Positions 34,201 to 42,965 of a stretch of 43,478 nucleotides of DNA are shown in pieces. How positions within the stretch are numbered: the first letter of the stretch is position 1; every line of letters begins with the position of its first letter. The position numbers and the translations under genes were made by a program. Origin of the DNA: Candidatus Thiomargarita nelsonii (GTDB lineage: Bacteria > Pseudomonadota > Gammaproteobacteria > Beggiatoales > Beggiatoaceae); assembly GCA_000785145.2 (NCBI GenBank), contig JSZA02000044.1, forward strand, positions 1-43,478. The letters are read 5' to 3'. The notes beneath the pieces are model-generated. The model had not been told where the DNA came from. It did not search any database and was given only the letters and a program-made list of their open reading frames with translations.

Positions 34201-34910
34201 TGCACCGCCCAAAAATACCAATCGGCAATTTCTTTGAAAAAGCGTTTATTGAGTTCAGAAGTATCTAAGACTTTTTCCCAAGCTTGATGGAGGGCGATAA
34301 AGCTGTCAATTTTTTGGCGGGCGCGTAACTCTTCCAAAGAAAAATCATGGAGAATTTCAAGATGGGCGCGGTGTGGCTGATTAAAATTAATGTCTTTAAT
34401 TAGGGTGACTTTTTCAAGAACATCTTTAGATTCATCGCGTTTATGCAACCGCCGATTGATAAGGGCAAGCGTTAAAGTCTCTCCATGTTTGAATAATATT
34501 AAGATGGGTATAGAAAATGATTTGTTTATTTCTCTGGTAATTTTAGATAAGGCGGTGCGAGTATAGTTTTTGTCTTGTAAGGTGATGGCAAAAAATAAAT
34601 AAGATTCTATGATGGCGTTATCAATTTTTTTGCTAAATAAATCGCCGTTTGCAGACATTTCTTCATCGGTTAATTGAAATAGTAGGGAGACGGCTTGCCA
34701 TTCATTAAATAGTGCATGGATTTGATTAAATTTTGGTTCCGCGTTCTCATCAACTAAGGCTAGAAATTCGGCGGGCGTATCTCCGTCTATACGCTTTTGG
34801 CTGTCATAGCCCAAGGCATTAAAAAAGGCAATGGCTTTGTCTTTTATTGCGCCGCTACTGAAGTTTTTTAATGCGGTTGAAATTGATTTTTTTATTTGGA
34901 GTGTGTTCAT
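31224..34910 (-). CDS. Large Eco57I-like adenine-specific DNA methyltransferase
   Basis: A 1228-residue protein with methyltransferase motif I DPACGSGAFPMGG (about 545) and motif IV NPPY (about 778), the gamma-class N6-adenine arrangement. About 480 residues precede the catalytic part, and a target-recognition region of about 400 residues follows, ending in a helical LETQIDQLVYQLYGLTDEE segment typical of type IIG/ISP-like and DISARM/BREX-associated enzymes. No PD-(D/E)XK motif is evident at the N-terminus. The open frame is intact while its likely helicase-nuclease partner is broken, so it may survive as a solitary methylase. No ribosome site of note. Confidence 0.88.
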   Translation of the reverse strand: MNTLQIKKSISTALKNFSSGAIKDKAIAFFNALGYDSQKRIDGDTPAEFLALVDENAEPKFNQIHALFNEWQAVSLLFQLTDEEMSANGDLFSKKIDNAIIESYLFFAITLQDKNYTRTALSKITREINKSFSIPILILFKHGETLTLALINRRLHKRDESKDVLEKVTLIKDINFNQPHRAHLEILHDFSLEELRARQKIDSFIALHQAWEKVLDTSELNKRFFKEIADWYFWAVQSVTFPQEAGDDATRNHISVIRLITRLIFVWFLKERELIPATLFDKSLLDKILYFKDTKGSTYYKAILQNLFFATLNQEMNTPNKPNNRKFRGKGKNGQRDQDYMVHNVYRYEGYFRNAKDTFDVFFANIPFLNGGLFECLDKKIRIDGFSEWTDNEICVPDILFFTETETPHSVDLNPAYGTKNKKYQVQGIINIFNRYKFTLTENTPIEEEIALDPELLGKVFENLLAAYNPETGTTARKQTGSFYTPREIVNYMVDESLITYLENQLGKDSEQNKLRTLISYNEENHSFNENEVQQLISAIDKIKILDPACGSGAFPMGGLHKLVYILSKLDPNNAAWKAQQIAKAREIPDSTFRDKAIEDIEQAFSRNELDYGRKLYLIQNCIFGIDIQPIAVQIAKLRFFISLLVDQKIDDSRENRGVRPLPNLETKFVAANTLIGLDKPAQATLRNPKIETKEKELAEVRASYFTARTPKTKNKYRERDEHIRAEIGELLSKDGFARDTTERLAKWNPYDQNASADFFDAEWMFGVKDGFDVVIGNPPYARVQTLQNTQAKNVEYYKKHYLSAKGSFDIYVIFIEKGFSLLNQKCIFSYIVPHKFFQSKFCDSIRHLLAQQKALLQIVRFGAEQVFKAATTYTCLLFLTKKPQEHFQLYEVNKLSNSSEILNFIQAREVHSNYVQAICENPKNADWNFLVGDKAVVLKRLREQSHTLGDIVRKIFQGIATSADKIYVLNVLEWKEKTVLCFSKSLNCEIEIEQGFVKPFLMGKDVHRYQSLVAKNVVIFPYIIHAGKASLMSQTYIKENFHLGWEYLIDNKSALSEREKGRMYGEKFYAYIYPKNLIEFETVKIMSPDICSIPQMTLDESKLLYHTTTLYSFVFKKNIIENPKYFLGVLNSQLLWFFLQTTGTVLRGGYLRFKTEYLKPFPIPCSLSKKPPTQLQHDEIVKLVDQILTTKSTNTTTDTSALETQIDQLVYQLYGLTDEEIKIVEEQ

Positions 34911-35334
34911 TCACTAAATAGTCTATTGAGCCAATTCGTAAAAAGATGAGCAATTTCTGTGTTAGGTTGTAAAGTATGAGGCAGTAATTGCTATGCCAAA
35001 GGGTTTGCCGTTATCAGCGCCCTCTAATCTACGGCGGACACATAATACACATTAGCCAGATATAAATCAATACATAACACGTCGTTTTTTTGCATATCCC
35101 TTGTTGGCATTGCTTTGAGCCGTTGTGATTTTATACCAGTCAGGGCAACCATAAAGGATTGCCCCTACAATATTCAGACGGCATGTTTCCGAGGAAGGCA
35201 ATCCCTGACTGTTATAGTATTTCAGAAAATAGGAGTCCAAGATTTATCTTGGCTGTCCCAAGATAAATCTTGGACTCCTAGCAAAATCTCCTCGTCCAAA
35301 ATAAATTTTGGACTCCTATCTCGGAGTCCAAGAT
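34911..35334. repeat. Repeat-filled gap with partial MITE copy
   Basis: The first 230 bases show nothing I can name. Then come a GGGGCAACC dyad arm (35143-35170), a partial copy of the coaX MITE (35212-35287, TATAGTATTTCAGAAAATAGG through GCAAAAT, without the right end), and two more CCAAGAT/CCAAAAT-type palindromes (35288-35345). The last one provides the stop codon of pyrC'. Confidence 0.7.
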
Positions 35335-36597
35335 TTATCTTGGGCGAGTATAAACCACTTGTCCATCAATCAGTGTATAATTCACTTTCCCTTTCAATTC
35401 CCACCCCAAAAACGGTGAATTTTGTCCCAAACTGTGCATATTTTCTTCGTTCAATGTCCAACGCTTGTTGGGATCGAATATGCACACATCAGCAGTACTA
35501 CCTTCCGCTAAAGTGCCCGCTTCTATGCCTAAAATTTGAGCCGGTTTGTAGGTGATATTGCCAAGTAGGCTCATTAAATCTATTTGCATTTCTTCGGCTA
35601 GTTGTAAGGTGAGCGGCAATAATGTGTCTAGGGCTGAAATGCCCGATGCTGTCATGGCAAAGGGGCTGTGTTTGGCATCGGCTTCATGCGGTTGGTGATC
35701 GGAGCAAATGGCGTGAAGGCTGCCGTGCCGTAAGCCTTCGCGTAATCCTTCTTTGTCATTTTGGCTGCGTAGTGGGGGGCAGACATGGCATTGACTGTTA
35801 TAGTCGCTAATGTCCTTTTCTGTTAAAAATAGGTGATGGGCACTGACATCGGCCGTGATTTTGAGTCCTTTTGTTTGGGCTTCTTGAACCATGTTGACCG
35901 CTCGGGCACTGGATAGGCGGCAAAAATGCGCTCGCACGCCGGTCATTTCAATTAATAATAATAAGCGGGCGACTTCTATCGTTTCGGCGGCTTCTGGTAT
36001 GCCTGATAAGCCTAAGCGGCTGCTGATGGCGCCTTCATGGGCACAGCCGTCGCGTCCGAGCCATGGGTCTTGGGCGTGTAGATAAACGGTTAATTCACAG
36101 TTAGCTGCATATTCTAGGGCATGACGTAGTATGTCGGTGTTGACGATGGCTTGCACGTTACTGACTCCGATGCATCCGGCTTCTTTGAGTATGCCCATTT
36201 CGGCTAAATGTTCTCCTTTTAAGCCTTGTGTCAGTGCCCCTAAGGGTAATATTTTCGCCATGCCAGCAGCGCAATGTTGCAGCAGTTCTGCTACGACGGG
36301 TGTATCAATAACGGGGTTGGTGTCAGGTGGACAACAAATTGTTGTTATGCCATTTGCCGCAGCAGCGCGTGTTTCGCTGAGTATTGTGCCTTTATGCACG
36401 GCGCCGGGTAGTCGTACACTTAAGTCGACTAAGCCTGGGCAAACAATGTGGTCTTTGGCTTCAATCTGTTCATCAGCCGAAAAATCAGCGGGTGCTGTGC
36501 CGAGAATTTTTCCGTCGGCAATATGCAGATCGGTGATTGAATCGAGTTTTGATGCGGGATCTATGACCCGTCCTCCGAGAATACTGAGCGTGGCCAT
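35335..36597 (-). CDS. pyrC': Non-catalytic dihydroorotase homologue PyrC'
   Basis: A 420-residue amidohydrolase fold that lacks the zinc-binding H-x-H: the usual GLVDxHVHLREPG reads GLVDLSVRLPGAV. It should therefore not hydrolyse dihydroorotate. In pseudomonads and relatives such inactive PyrC' chains are structural subunits of the dodecameric aspartate transcarbamoylase and are encoded right after pyrB, exactly as here (1-nt overlap). The DHQPHE motif near the C-terminus persists. The last codons (RPR and TAA) come from a CCCAAGATAAATCTTGG repeat that has replaced the native end. An active dihydroorotase must be elsewhere. Confidence 0.9.
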   Translation of the reverse strand: MATLSILGGRVIDPASKLDSITDLHIADGKILGTAPADFSADEQIEAKDHIVCPGLVDLSVRLPGAVHKGTILSETRAAAANGITTICCPPDTNPVIDTPVVAELLQHCAAGMAKILPLGALTQGLKGEHLAEMGILKEAGCIGVSNVQAIVNTDILRHALEYAANCELTVYLHAQDPWLGRDGCAHEGAISSRLGLSGIPEAAETIEVARLLLLIEMTGVRAHFCRLSSARAVNMVQEAQTKGLKITADVSAHHLFLTEKDISDYNSQCHVCPPLRSQNDKEGLREGLRHGSLHAICSDHQPHEADAKHSPFAMTASGISALDTLLPLTLQLAEEMQIDLMSLLGNITYKPAQILGIEAGTLAEGSTADVCIFDPNKRWTLNEENMHSLGQNSPFLGWELKGKVNYTLIDGQVVYTRPR

Positions 36598-37568
36598 TAT
36601 TGTGTTCCCTTTTGTTCTGACACTGTACCTAATGTCTTTGCCATCACTGCCATTCTGACCGCAATGCCATTGCTAACTTGTTGTAATATAACAGAACGTT
36701 TGCAATCGGCGATGCTTGAGTCTATTTCTACGCCGCGATTAATGGGGCCAGGGTGCATGACAATGGCGTCAGGGTGGGCGACTTTTAAGGCTTCTTCAGT
36801 GAGTCCATAATATTGAAAGTATTCATGGGCACTGGGTAATAAGGCGCCTTGCATTCGTTCTCGTTGTAGGCGCAGCATGATGATGACGTCGACTTGGCGC
36901 AGTCCGGCTTTTAGGTTGTGAAATACTTGGGTGCCGAGTGCTTCTATGCCTTTTGGCATGAGTGTTTTGGGGCCTACGACGCGGACTTCTGAAACGCCTA
37001 AGGTGGTGAGCGCATGAATGTTTGAGCGGGCGACTCGTGAGTGTAGGATGTCGCCGACAATGGCAACGCGCAGGGGGGCAAATTCGCCTTTGTGTTGGCG
37101 GATGGTGTACATGTCCAACATGGCTTGGGTAGGATGTTCGTGTTGTCCATCGCCAGCGTTAATGATGCTGATATGGGGGGCAACGTGTTGAGCCATGAAG
37201 TGCGGGGCGCCTGCGGCGTTGTGACGGACGATAAACATGTCGCAGTGCATGGCTTCGAGATTACGCAGCATGTCAATGAGATTTTCGCCTTTGCTGCTTG
37301 AGGAGGTGCTAATGTTAAAATTCAGGACGTCGGCTGAAAGGCGTTTGGCTGCTAATTCAAAGGTGGTGCGGGTACGGGTGCTGTGTTCAAAAAATAGGTT
37401 GATAATCGTTTTGCCACGGAGTAGGGGGGCTTTTTTAACGGCTTTTTCGCTGACGCTGATAAAGGAGGCGGCTGTGTCTAAAATTTCAATGAGCAAGGCG
37501 CGTTTTAATCCTTCAATGCCTAAGAAATGTTTAAGATGGCCTTGTTTGTTTAATTGAATGCTATTCAT
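36597..37568 (-). CDS. pyrB: Aspartate carbamoyltransferase catalytic chain
   Basis: A 323-residue PyrB, the first committed step of pyrimidine synthesis: carbamoyl phosphate plus aspartate to carbamoylaspartate. Signature [31 protein letters not shown], and [15 protein letters not shown] are all present. Length is normal for the class that pairs with PyrC' rather than PyrI. It overlaps pyrR by 4 nt and pyrC' by 1 nt. Confidence 0.96.
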   Translation of the reverse strand: MNSIQLNKQGHLKHFLGIEGLKRALLIEILDTAASFISVSEKAVKKAPLLRGKTIINLFFEHSTRTRTTFELAAKRLSADVLNFNISTSSSSKGENLIDMLRNLEAMHCDMFIVRHNAAGAPHFMAQHVAPHISIINAGDGQHEHPTQAMLDMYTIRQHKGEFAPLRVAIVGDILHSRVARSNIHALTTLGVSEVRVVGPKTLMPKGIEALGTQVFHNLKAGLRQVDVIIMLRLQRERMQGALLPSAHEYFQYYGLTEEALKVAHPDAIVMHPGPINRGVEIDSSIADCKRSVILQQVSNGIAVRMAVMAKTLGTVSEQKGTQ

Positions 37569-38071
37569 GCAGAGTGTGTGCGAATTTCTAAGGATAAGGG
37601 CTCAGGACCATTGAGTTTGATATGTTTGCCCGGTTCTAAGCAGAGTGAGTAGCCGATCACGTCGGGTTGTATGGGTATTTCTCGCCCATTGCGTTCGACT
37701 AAGACGGCGAGTGTGACGCTGGCGGGGCGTCCATAGTCAAAAATTTCGTTGAGGGCTGCGCGAATGGTGCGCCCGGTATGTAGTACGTCATCGACTAAAA
37801 TCAGGTGACGATTTTCGACTTCAAAGGGCAATGTGGAGGGTTTGACGTGTGGATGTAATCCAATACGACTGTAGTCATCACGATAAAAGGCGATATTGAG
37901 TTGCCCTAGTGGTTGTTGCAATTTTAGTAAGGCATGTAGTCGTTCTGCTACCCAGACGCCGCCGGTGTGTATGCCTACGATTAATACGTCGTCACGCTTT
38001 TGTATTTTTAATTTGTTATTCAAGTAGTTAGCCATGCTCTCTAATAGCATGTCAATTTGATTTGTAGTCAT
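37565..38071 (-). CDS. pyrR: PyrR bifunctional regulator / uracil phosphoribosyltransferase
   Basis: A 168-residue type I phosphoribosyltransferase with the PRPP loop [18 protein letters not shown] and the PyrR-like start [10 protein letters not shown] and [13 protein letters not shown]. In gammaproteobacteria PyrR forms part of the pyr operon; whether it binds RNA here is unknown. Overlaps both neighbours by 4 nt. Confidence 0.94.
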   Translation of the reverse strand: MTTNQIDMLLESMANYLNNKLKIQKRDDVLIVGIHTGGVWVAERLHALLKLQQPLGQLNIAFYRDDYSRIGLHPHVKPSTLPFEVENRHLILVDDVLHTGRTIRAALNEIFDYGRPASVTLAVLVERNGREIPIQPDVIGYSLCLEPGKHIKLNGPEPLSLEIRTHSA

Positions 38072-38457
38072 TCGCTAAGCCAAGTTTCGAGAATAATTTG
38101 AGCGGCGACTGCGTCTAAATCTTTCCGGTTAGGGGAGATTCTTTGAGCCGCTGCGATTGAGGATAATCTTTCGTCAATGGTGTGAACGGGCAGTTGATAA
38201 CGCCCTTGTAGTTGCCGACTAAAACGGCGGGCTGCAATGGTGCTTGTGCTGTCTGAGCCATCGGCGTGTTTGGGTAAGCCAACGACAAGTGCGTCAGGTT
38301 GCCATTCTTGAATAAGGGCTGTTATATGTGTCCAGTCGATTTGCTGGTTTTTGATCCGCACGATAGCTAAAGGACGGGCGGTGGCGGTTAAGGTTTGCCC
38401 CACCGCTACGCCAATACGTTTGCTACCGTAATCAAATCCCATTAGGTAGTTATCCAT
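38068..38457 (-). CDS. ruvX: RuvX/YqgF Holliday-junction resolvase-like nuclease
   Basis: A 129-residue RNase H-fold protein: MGFDYGSKRIGVAVGQ (first catalytic Asp), VVGLPKHADGSDS, TIDERLSSIAA and the final DAVAAQIILETWL. It acts in pre-16S rRNA processing. Overlaps algH by 8 nt and pyrR by 4 nt. Confidence 0.94.
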   Translation of the reverse strand: MDNYLMGFDYGSKRIGVAVGQTLTATARPLAIVRIKNQQIDWTHITALIQEWQPDALVVGLPKHADGSDSTSTIAARRFSRQLQGRYQLPVHTIDERLSSIAAAQRISPNRKDLDAVAAQIILETWLSE

Positions 38458-39013
38458 GTCCCACTTCTGTAGATAGTAAAGCTAAATCAACGCCCATAGC
38501 TGCCGCTGCTGCGTGCCAGCGTTCTTCTGGGGGCGTTTGAAAAAGTATTTGGTGATTGGCTGGCGTCGTGAGCCAAGCATTATTTGCCATTTCTTGATCC
38601 AATTGTCCCGCATCCCAGCCAGCATAGCCGAGTGCCATCAATGTTTTTTGTGGGCCTTTACCAGCGGCAATCGCTCCTATAATATCACGCGAGGTGGTAA
38701 TACAGAGTTCATTATTGATAGTGATCATCGCATTCCATTCCCCGGCGGGTTGATGAATCACAAAGCCGCGCTGAGGTTGCACTGGTCCCCCTTCAAAAAC
38801 AGGTAGGCGGTTGGCATAAGGGTTTTCGGATTCTATCCCCATGTGTTCAAAGAGTTCGCCAAATTTGATACCCATTGGACGGTTGATCACTATTCCCATC
38901 GCTCCGTCTTCATTGTGCAGACAAATATAGGTGACTGTCTGAAAAAAGTTGGGATCGCCCAAAGTCGGCATGGCAATTAAAAAGTGGTTTGTTAAATAGG
39001 TGGTTTCAAACAT
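38450..39013 (-). CDS. algH: AlgH/YqgE family protein (UPF0301)
   Basis: A 187-residue protein beginning TNHFLIAMPTLGDPNFFQTVTYICLHNEDGAMGIVINRP, the definitive UPF0301 signature, and containing VFEGGPVQPQRGFVIH. Named for alginate regulation in Pseudomonas; biochemical role still uncertain. First gene of the algH-ruvX-pyrR-pyrB-pyrC' operon. Confidence 0.95.
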   Translation of the reverse strand: MFETTYLTNHFLIAMPTLGDPNFFQTVTYICLHNEDGAMGIVINRPMGIKFGELFEHMGIESENPYANRLPVFEGGPVQPQRGFVIHQPAGEWNAMITINNELCITTSRDIIGAIAAGKGPQKTLMALGYAGWDAGQLDQEMANNAWLTTPANHQILFQTPPEERWHAAAAAMGVDLALLSTEVGHG

Positions 39014-39032
39014 AATTCTTGCACCCTAATTT

Positions 39033-39851
39033 CTATATAGTACGATGTGGCAATATTAATGTTAACATAAACAAAAAACTAGCCGCGACTACCACGGATG
39101 GTCCAGTCGGGGTATCCCAGTGCCAAGACATGTATAGTCCTATAGCGACCGCTATCCCGCCTATTAAACTGGCTAAGAGTGCCATGATTTCTGGGGTGCG
39201 GGCAAAACTACGAGCGGCGGCTGCTGGAATAATCAACATAGAGGTTATTAATAGTATGCCAACTATTTTCATGGCAACGGCAATCACTAGGGCAACCATT
39301 AGCATAAATATTAAACGCACCCAAAACACTGCTACGCCTTCAACTTGTGCTAATTCTTCATGGACTGTTATCGACAATAAGGATTCCCATATTAATATAA
39401 GTGATAATAAGATTATTCCTCCCCCGCCATAGAGCCAATATAAGTCGATGCGTGTGACTGCTAATAAGTCGCCAAATAAATAGGCATATAAGTCAATCCG
39501 TAGGCCTTCTCCTTGCAAAAAAGCCAGTGCGACGAGCCCCAAAGATAAGGCGGTATGCGCTAATATACCTAATAAGGTGTCAGTTGCAAACCGTTTTTGC
39601 GTTTGCAATATGACTAATAATAAGGCTATCGCAATGGAGACGCTCAGGGTGGTGAGCATCAAAAGGCTGTTTAATTTCAATTCAATTGTTGAGTTGAGCA
39701 AAAATCCGAGTGCTATACCTAATAAGGCTGAATGTGCGAGTGTGTCGCCAAAATAGGCCATCCGTCGCCAGACTATAAAACAGCCTAATGGTCCTGCAAT
39801 CAAGGCAACGCCTAATCCTCCTAAAAATGCTCGCCATAAAAAGTCATCCAT
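39033..39851 (-). CDS. znuB: Zinc ABC transporter permease
   Basis: A 272-residue inner-membrane permease with about eight hydrophobic helices and the ABC-3 family motifs [26 protein letters not shown] and [17 protein letters not shown]. It overlaps znuC by 8 nt. Its start codon is inside the znuC 3' end. It exports nothing; with ZnuC it imports Zn(II), or possibly Mn(II). No ZnuA binding protein is in the window. Confidence 0.93.
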   Translation of the reverse strand: MDDFLWRAFLGGLGVALIAGPLGCFIVWRRMAYFGDTLAHSALLGIALGFLLNSTIELKLNSLLMLTTLSVSIAIALLLVILQTQKRFATDTLLGILAHTALSLGLVALAFLQGEGLRIDLYAYLFGDLLAVTRIDLYWLYGGGGIILLSLILIWESLLSITVHEELAQVEGVAVFWVRLIFMLMVALVIAVAMKIVGILLITSMLIIPAAAARSFARTPEIMALLASLIGGIAVAIGLYMSWHWDTPTGPSVVVAASFLFMLTLILPHRTI

Positions 39852-40572
39852 TTTCTGTTTTTCCTTGATGGTGATGGGTATAAATGGCTAAATCCCGCGC
39901 CGCTCTTGCGCCAAATAATTTTAAATAGGCGGGGTGTTGAGTGACCGTTTCTGGATGTCCAGAACAACATAGGTGTTGATTTAAGCAAACAACATAGTCG
40001 GTTGCGGACATGACTAGGTGTAAGTCGTGCGATACCATTAAAATAGCACAACCACGCTGTTTTCTAATTTGGGCAATGAGTTCATAGAGTTCATATTGTC
40101 CATTAATGTCAACTCCTTGTATGGGCTCATCGAGTACTAATAAATCTGGCTTTCGTAATAGGGCGCGTGCTAATAGCACTCGTTGCATTTCGCCGCCAGA
40201 AATGCTTTGTAGTGGACGTTTAAAGGTATGCGCGGCTCCAACTTCTTCTAGGGCATATCGGAGAATAGGTGTTTGTTTGACGCCGCCCAAGCTGAGAAAT
40301 CGTGCGACTGTCAGTGGTAAGACTGGATCGATGTTGATGCGTTGTGGCATATATCCTATGCGTATGCCGGTTTGTCGAAACACTGTCCCAGTTTGGGGCG
40401 TTAATAGCCCTAATACTACCCGTACTAGGGTCGATTTACCGGCGCCATTCGGTCCAATGAGGGTAATAATTTTACCACGTTGCACATCTAGTGAGATTTG
40501 TTGTAAGGCGGTATGTTGCTGAAATTGCACACATACGTCGCGTACTTGTACTAAGATATTATCTGGTGCCAT
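39844..40572 (-). CDS. znuC: Zinc ABC transporter ATP-binding protein
   Basis: A 242-residue ATPase with Walker [14 protein letters not shown], signature [28 protein letters not shown] and H-loop MVSHDLHLV, including the ZnuC-type MPQR. The C-terminal His-rich end (YTHHHQGK) is usual for zinc importers. No Zur-like palindrome is evident upstream; the spacer there is occupied by repeats. Confidence 0.93.
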   Translation of the reverse strand: MAPDNILVQVRDVCVQFQQHTALQQISLDVQRGKIITLIGPNGAGKSTLVRVVLGLLTPQTGTVFRQTGIRIGYMPQRINIDPVLPLTVARFLSLGGVKQTPILRYALEEVGAAHTFKRPLQSISGGEMQRVLLARALLRKPDLLVLDEPIQGVDINGQYELYELIAQIRKQRGCAILMVSHDLHLVMSATDYVVCLNQHLCCSGHPETVTQHPAYLKLFGARAARDLAIYTHHHQGKTENG

Positions 40573-40943
40573 TATTTTGCCTTATATTTTGGAGTCCAAA
40601 ATTTATTTTGGGCGATATATTGTAGCTTAAAAGTACATGCCATTAAGTAGGCTCTCCCCAACCATACATGTAGGGTGGATTAAGCGATAGCGTATCCACC
40701 TTAATTTTCCTCGTTCCCACGCAGAGCGTCAATGCCACCAACGCCCCAGGGCAACCATAAAGGATTGCCCCTACATGGACCGTGATTTCTCGTTCCCACG
40801 CTCTGCGTGGGAATGCCTGCCTGGACGCTCCGCGTCCTGCAATAAAAACTCGTCTAAACCGAAGCAGGACGCTCCCGCGTCCAAGCAGGCATTCCTTTGC
40901 CTCGCGCTCATCGTTATACACAAGTTTATTTTGGACGAGCCGC
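40573..40943. repeat. Mixed repeat region upstream of znuC
   Basis: Contains CCAAAATTTATTTTGG, TGCCATTAAGTA, GTAGGGTGGATTAAGCGATAGCG, a GGGGCAACC arm (40748-40773) and inverted CTCGTTCCCACGCTCTGCG / CGCAGAGCGTGGGAACGAG-type units. No coding sequence that I would support. Confidence 0.7.
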
Positions 40944-41290
40944 CCAAGATAAATCTTGGACTCCATTAGCTCAGGAGTCCAAAATTTTGGACGCCCAAGA
41001 TAAATCTTGGACTCCATTAGCTCAGGAGTCCAAAATTTATTTTGGACGTCCAAGATAAATCTTGGACTCCATTAGCTCAGGAGTCCAAAATTTATTTTGG
41101 ACGCCCAAGATAAATCTTGGACTCCATTAGCTCAGGAGTCCAAAATTTATTTTGGACGCCCAAGATAAATCTTGGACTCCATTAGCTCAGGAGTCCAAAA
41201 TTTATTTTGGACGCCCAAGATAAATCTTGGACTCCATTAGCTCAGGAGTCCAAAATTTATTTTGGACGTCCAAGATAAATCTTGGACTCC
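40944..41290. repeat. Tandem array of about six 55-bp double-palindrome units
   Basis: CCAAGATAAATCTTGG starts at 40944, 40995, 41050, 41105, 41160, 41215 and 41270: a 51-bp first period (4-nt deletion), then five exact 55-bp periods. Each unit holds CCAAGATAAATCTTGG, CTCC, ATTAGCTCA, GGAG, TCCAAAATTTATTTTGGA and a variable CGC or CGT. Every unit can form two hairpins. It is not CRISPR: the intervening sequence is the same in all units. Confidence 0.9.
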
Positions 41291-41395
41291 TTAAAAAACT
41301 TATGTCGGCTCGATGAGCGCGAGGCAAAGGAACGAGAATAGATGTCAGCGTTGGCAAAAAAGTTGAACGTTATTTGCAAACGCAGCATCGCAAAA

Positions 41396-41845
41396 TTAAC
41401 TCGTTTCCGGATCGTAAAATGGAATTGAAAGACGTTCACAGACTTTTTGCATTGAAACGTCTGAAGTCACCATCACAACTTTTGACGGGATTTGCTGTAA
41501 AATAGCCAAATGCAAGGCATCATTTGAGCTAATAGCAAAAGTATTAGCCTGTTGCAATAAAATATCTTTCGTTAACGAAAATATTTCTACCGGCATTGCA
41601 ACAAGCTGAAAAGGACGTATTGTTGTTTCCTCAGTCGTCGTATTTCTTTCAATATCCTTGATAATTTTCTGTAGTTTTCTTTTATTCAATTCCTTTTTAC
41701 GGTGATATTTCATCAAAACGCCTACACACTCTGTTAACTGTGAGATTAAAATGGGTTTCTCATTTGAGACTAATCGGTGTATCTGCAAAGTGCTTTGTTC
41801 ATCCTTGCTAATACTTGACTAAAGCATTAGCATCAAAATAATATT
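41396..41845 (-). pseudogene. PIN-domain toxin-like gene, frameshifted
   Basis: Begins MASQKYYFDANALVKY (first PIN Asp in YFDANALV) at 41845. One frame change later it continues SKDEQSTLQIHRLVSNEKPILISQLTECVGVLMKY...ISSNDALHLAILQ...VVMVTSDVSMQKVC, which holds the other PIN acidic residues (E in TEC, D in NDALH, D in TSD). Restoring the frame needs a single-base change near 41798. PIN proteins are often VapC-type RNases with a VapB antitoxin; no antitoxin is seen upstream because the gene abuts the response regulator. In its present state the toxin would not be made. Confidence 0.78.
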
Positions 41846-42197
41846 TTTGGCTTGCCATGTCCGTGCCTCTATCATCCGATTTGTCGAACCAAGCATCGGC
41901 ACCATAATTGATTGCCTTAATAGCATCTTCTCTATCGCCATGCCCCGTCAAAACAATCATGCTGGCATCAACAAGATCATCTGTCAGAGCTTGGCGAATG
42001 ACCTCAATGCCATCCATTTTAGGCATTTTGATATCGATAAGGGCTGCATCAAATTCGTCATGCAACAGTTTGTCCAATCCTTCAACGCCATCTGCTGCGG
42101 TGTCTACGATAAATCCTCGCTTGGCAAAGTAATTACCATAAGTGTCCCGTATTTCAGGTTCATTATCTACAATCAATAATTTATATTGTCGTTCCAT
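41808..42197 (-). CDS. CheY-like response regulator, C-terminus replaced by PIN start
   Basis: A receiver domain with D11/E13 acidic pocket, phosphoacceptor Asp55 (LIDIKMPKMDG), Thr84 and Lys106 (WFDKS). A complete receiver would continue with a helix of 12-18 residues after DKS; here the frame passes DDRGTD directly into MASQKYYFDANALVKY, the start of the PIN gene. So the last helix has been lost and 16 residues of PIN sequence added in frame. Starts 6 nt after the histidine kinase. No output domain. Confidence 0.85.
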   Translation of the reverse strand: MERQYKLLIVDNEPEIRDTYGNYFAKRGFIVDTAADGVEGLDKLLHDEFDAALIDIKMPKMDGIEVIRQALTDDLVDASMIVLTGHGDREDAIKAINYGADAWFDKSDDRGTDMASQKYYFDANALVKY

Positions 42198-42203
42198 AGT
42201 GGT

Positions 42204-42965
42204 TTATCCTGTGGGTAAAGTAACAATAAAACCGGCTCCACCTCCTACTCGGTCTTCGTAACGCAGTTGTCCCTTTAGTTCTTTAATCAGCGATTGGGCA
42301 AGGTATAATCCTAAACCCATACCTGTGGTACTGACAAAAGGTTCAAACAAATGTTGACGGTATTCAGGCGCCAGCCCTGCGCCATTATCTTCTACACTAA
42401 AACCGACTTGATTAGACTGAGAACGAAAAGTTTTCACCCATACTTTTGCATTTTTTCGTCCTTCAAGCGCCTTTTTAGCATTGGTTAGTAAAATATTTAA
42501 AACCGCCTGTAATTGGAACGGGTTAGTAGCAGAGATGATTTGCCCCGGCTCTAGTTGTCGTACTAATTTGATATTGTCGTTTTTAAATTCGGCCTCAAAA
42601 TGGGTTTCTATCGTTTGTTCAAGCAATTGGTTAAGATTCACAGTTTCAGGGTCATTTTTATCTCGTGCAAATTGTCTGAAATTTTGGAGCAGTTTCTGGA
42701 GCCGTCCAGTTTGGCGAGAAATACGCTCAAGTAACGGCTTGATTTCATTCTGTTCAAAAAGATTGTCTTTAATATCATCTAATCCGGCACTGGTTGCGGC
42801 GCGAATAATATGGATTGGTTGGCTAAACTCATGAGCCACCGTTGTTGCCATTGAGCCAAGATAGATCCATTTTCTGTTTTTTTCCAATTCTGCGCGGAGC
42901 AAAGCATTTTCGCATTCAAGTGCGGCTATTTGTTGACGTGGGTTCCATTCTGATTTTATTGGCAA
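42204..42965 (-). CDS. Cytoplasmic sensor histidine kinase
   Basis: A 253-residue kinase with a short coiled-coil lead (ALECENALLRAELEKNRK), HisKA box VAHEFSQPIHIIRAA (His45), N-box NILLTNAKKAL, G1 VEDNGAGLAP and G2 MGLGLYLAQS. No sensor or membrane domain, so input must come from a partner or from another protein. It starts on TTG; GAGG lies 9 nt upstream and no good ATG precedes the H-box. Forms an operon with the response regulator. Confidence 0.87.
   Translation of the reverse strand: MPIKSEWNPRQQIAALECENALLRAELEKNRKWIYLGSMATTVAHEFSQPIHIIRAATSAGLDDIKDNLFEQNEIKPLLERISRQTGRLQKLLQNFRQFARDKNDPETVNLNQLLEQTIETHFEAEFKNDNIKLVRQLEPGQIISATNPFQLQAVLNILLTNAKKALEGRKNAKVWVKTFRSQSNQVGFSVEDNGAGLAPEYRQHLFEPFVSTTGMGLGLYLAQSLIKELKGQLRYEDRVGGGAGFIVTLPTG

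Noticed and set aside
40643..41053. Open frame of 136 codons upstream of znuC
   Set aside because: Encodes repeated FWTPELMESKIYLGR, a direct translation of the palindromic array; not protein-like.
40944..41290. CRISPR array
   Set aside because: The spacing is regular, but the sequence between palindromes is identical in every unit, and no cas genes are near.
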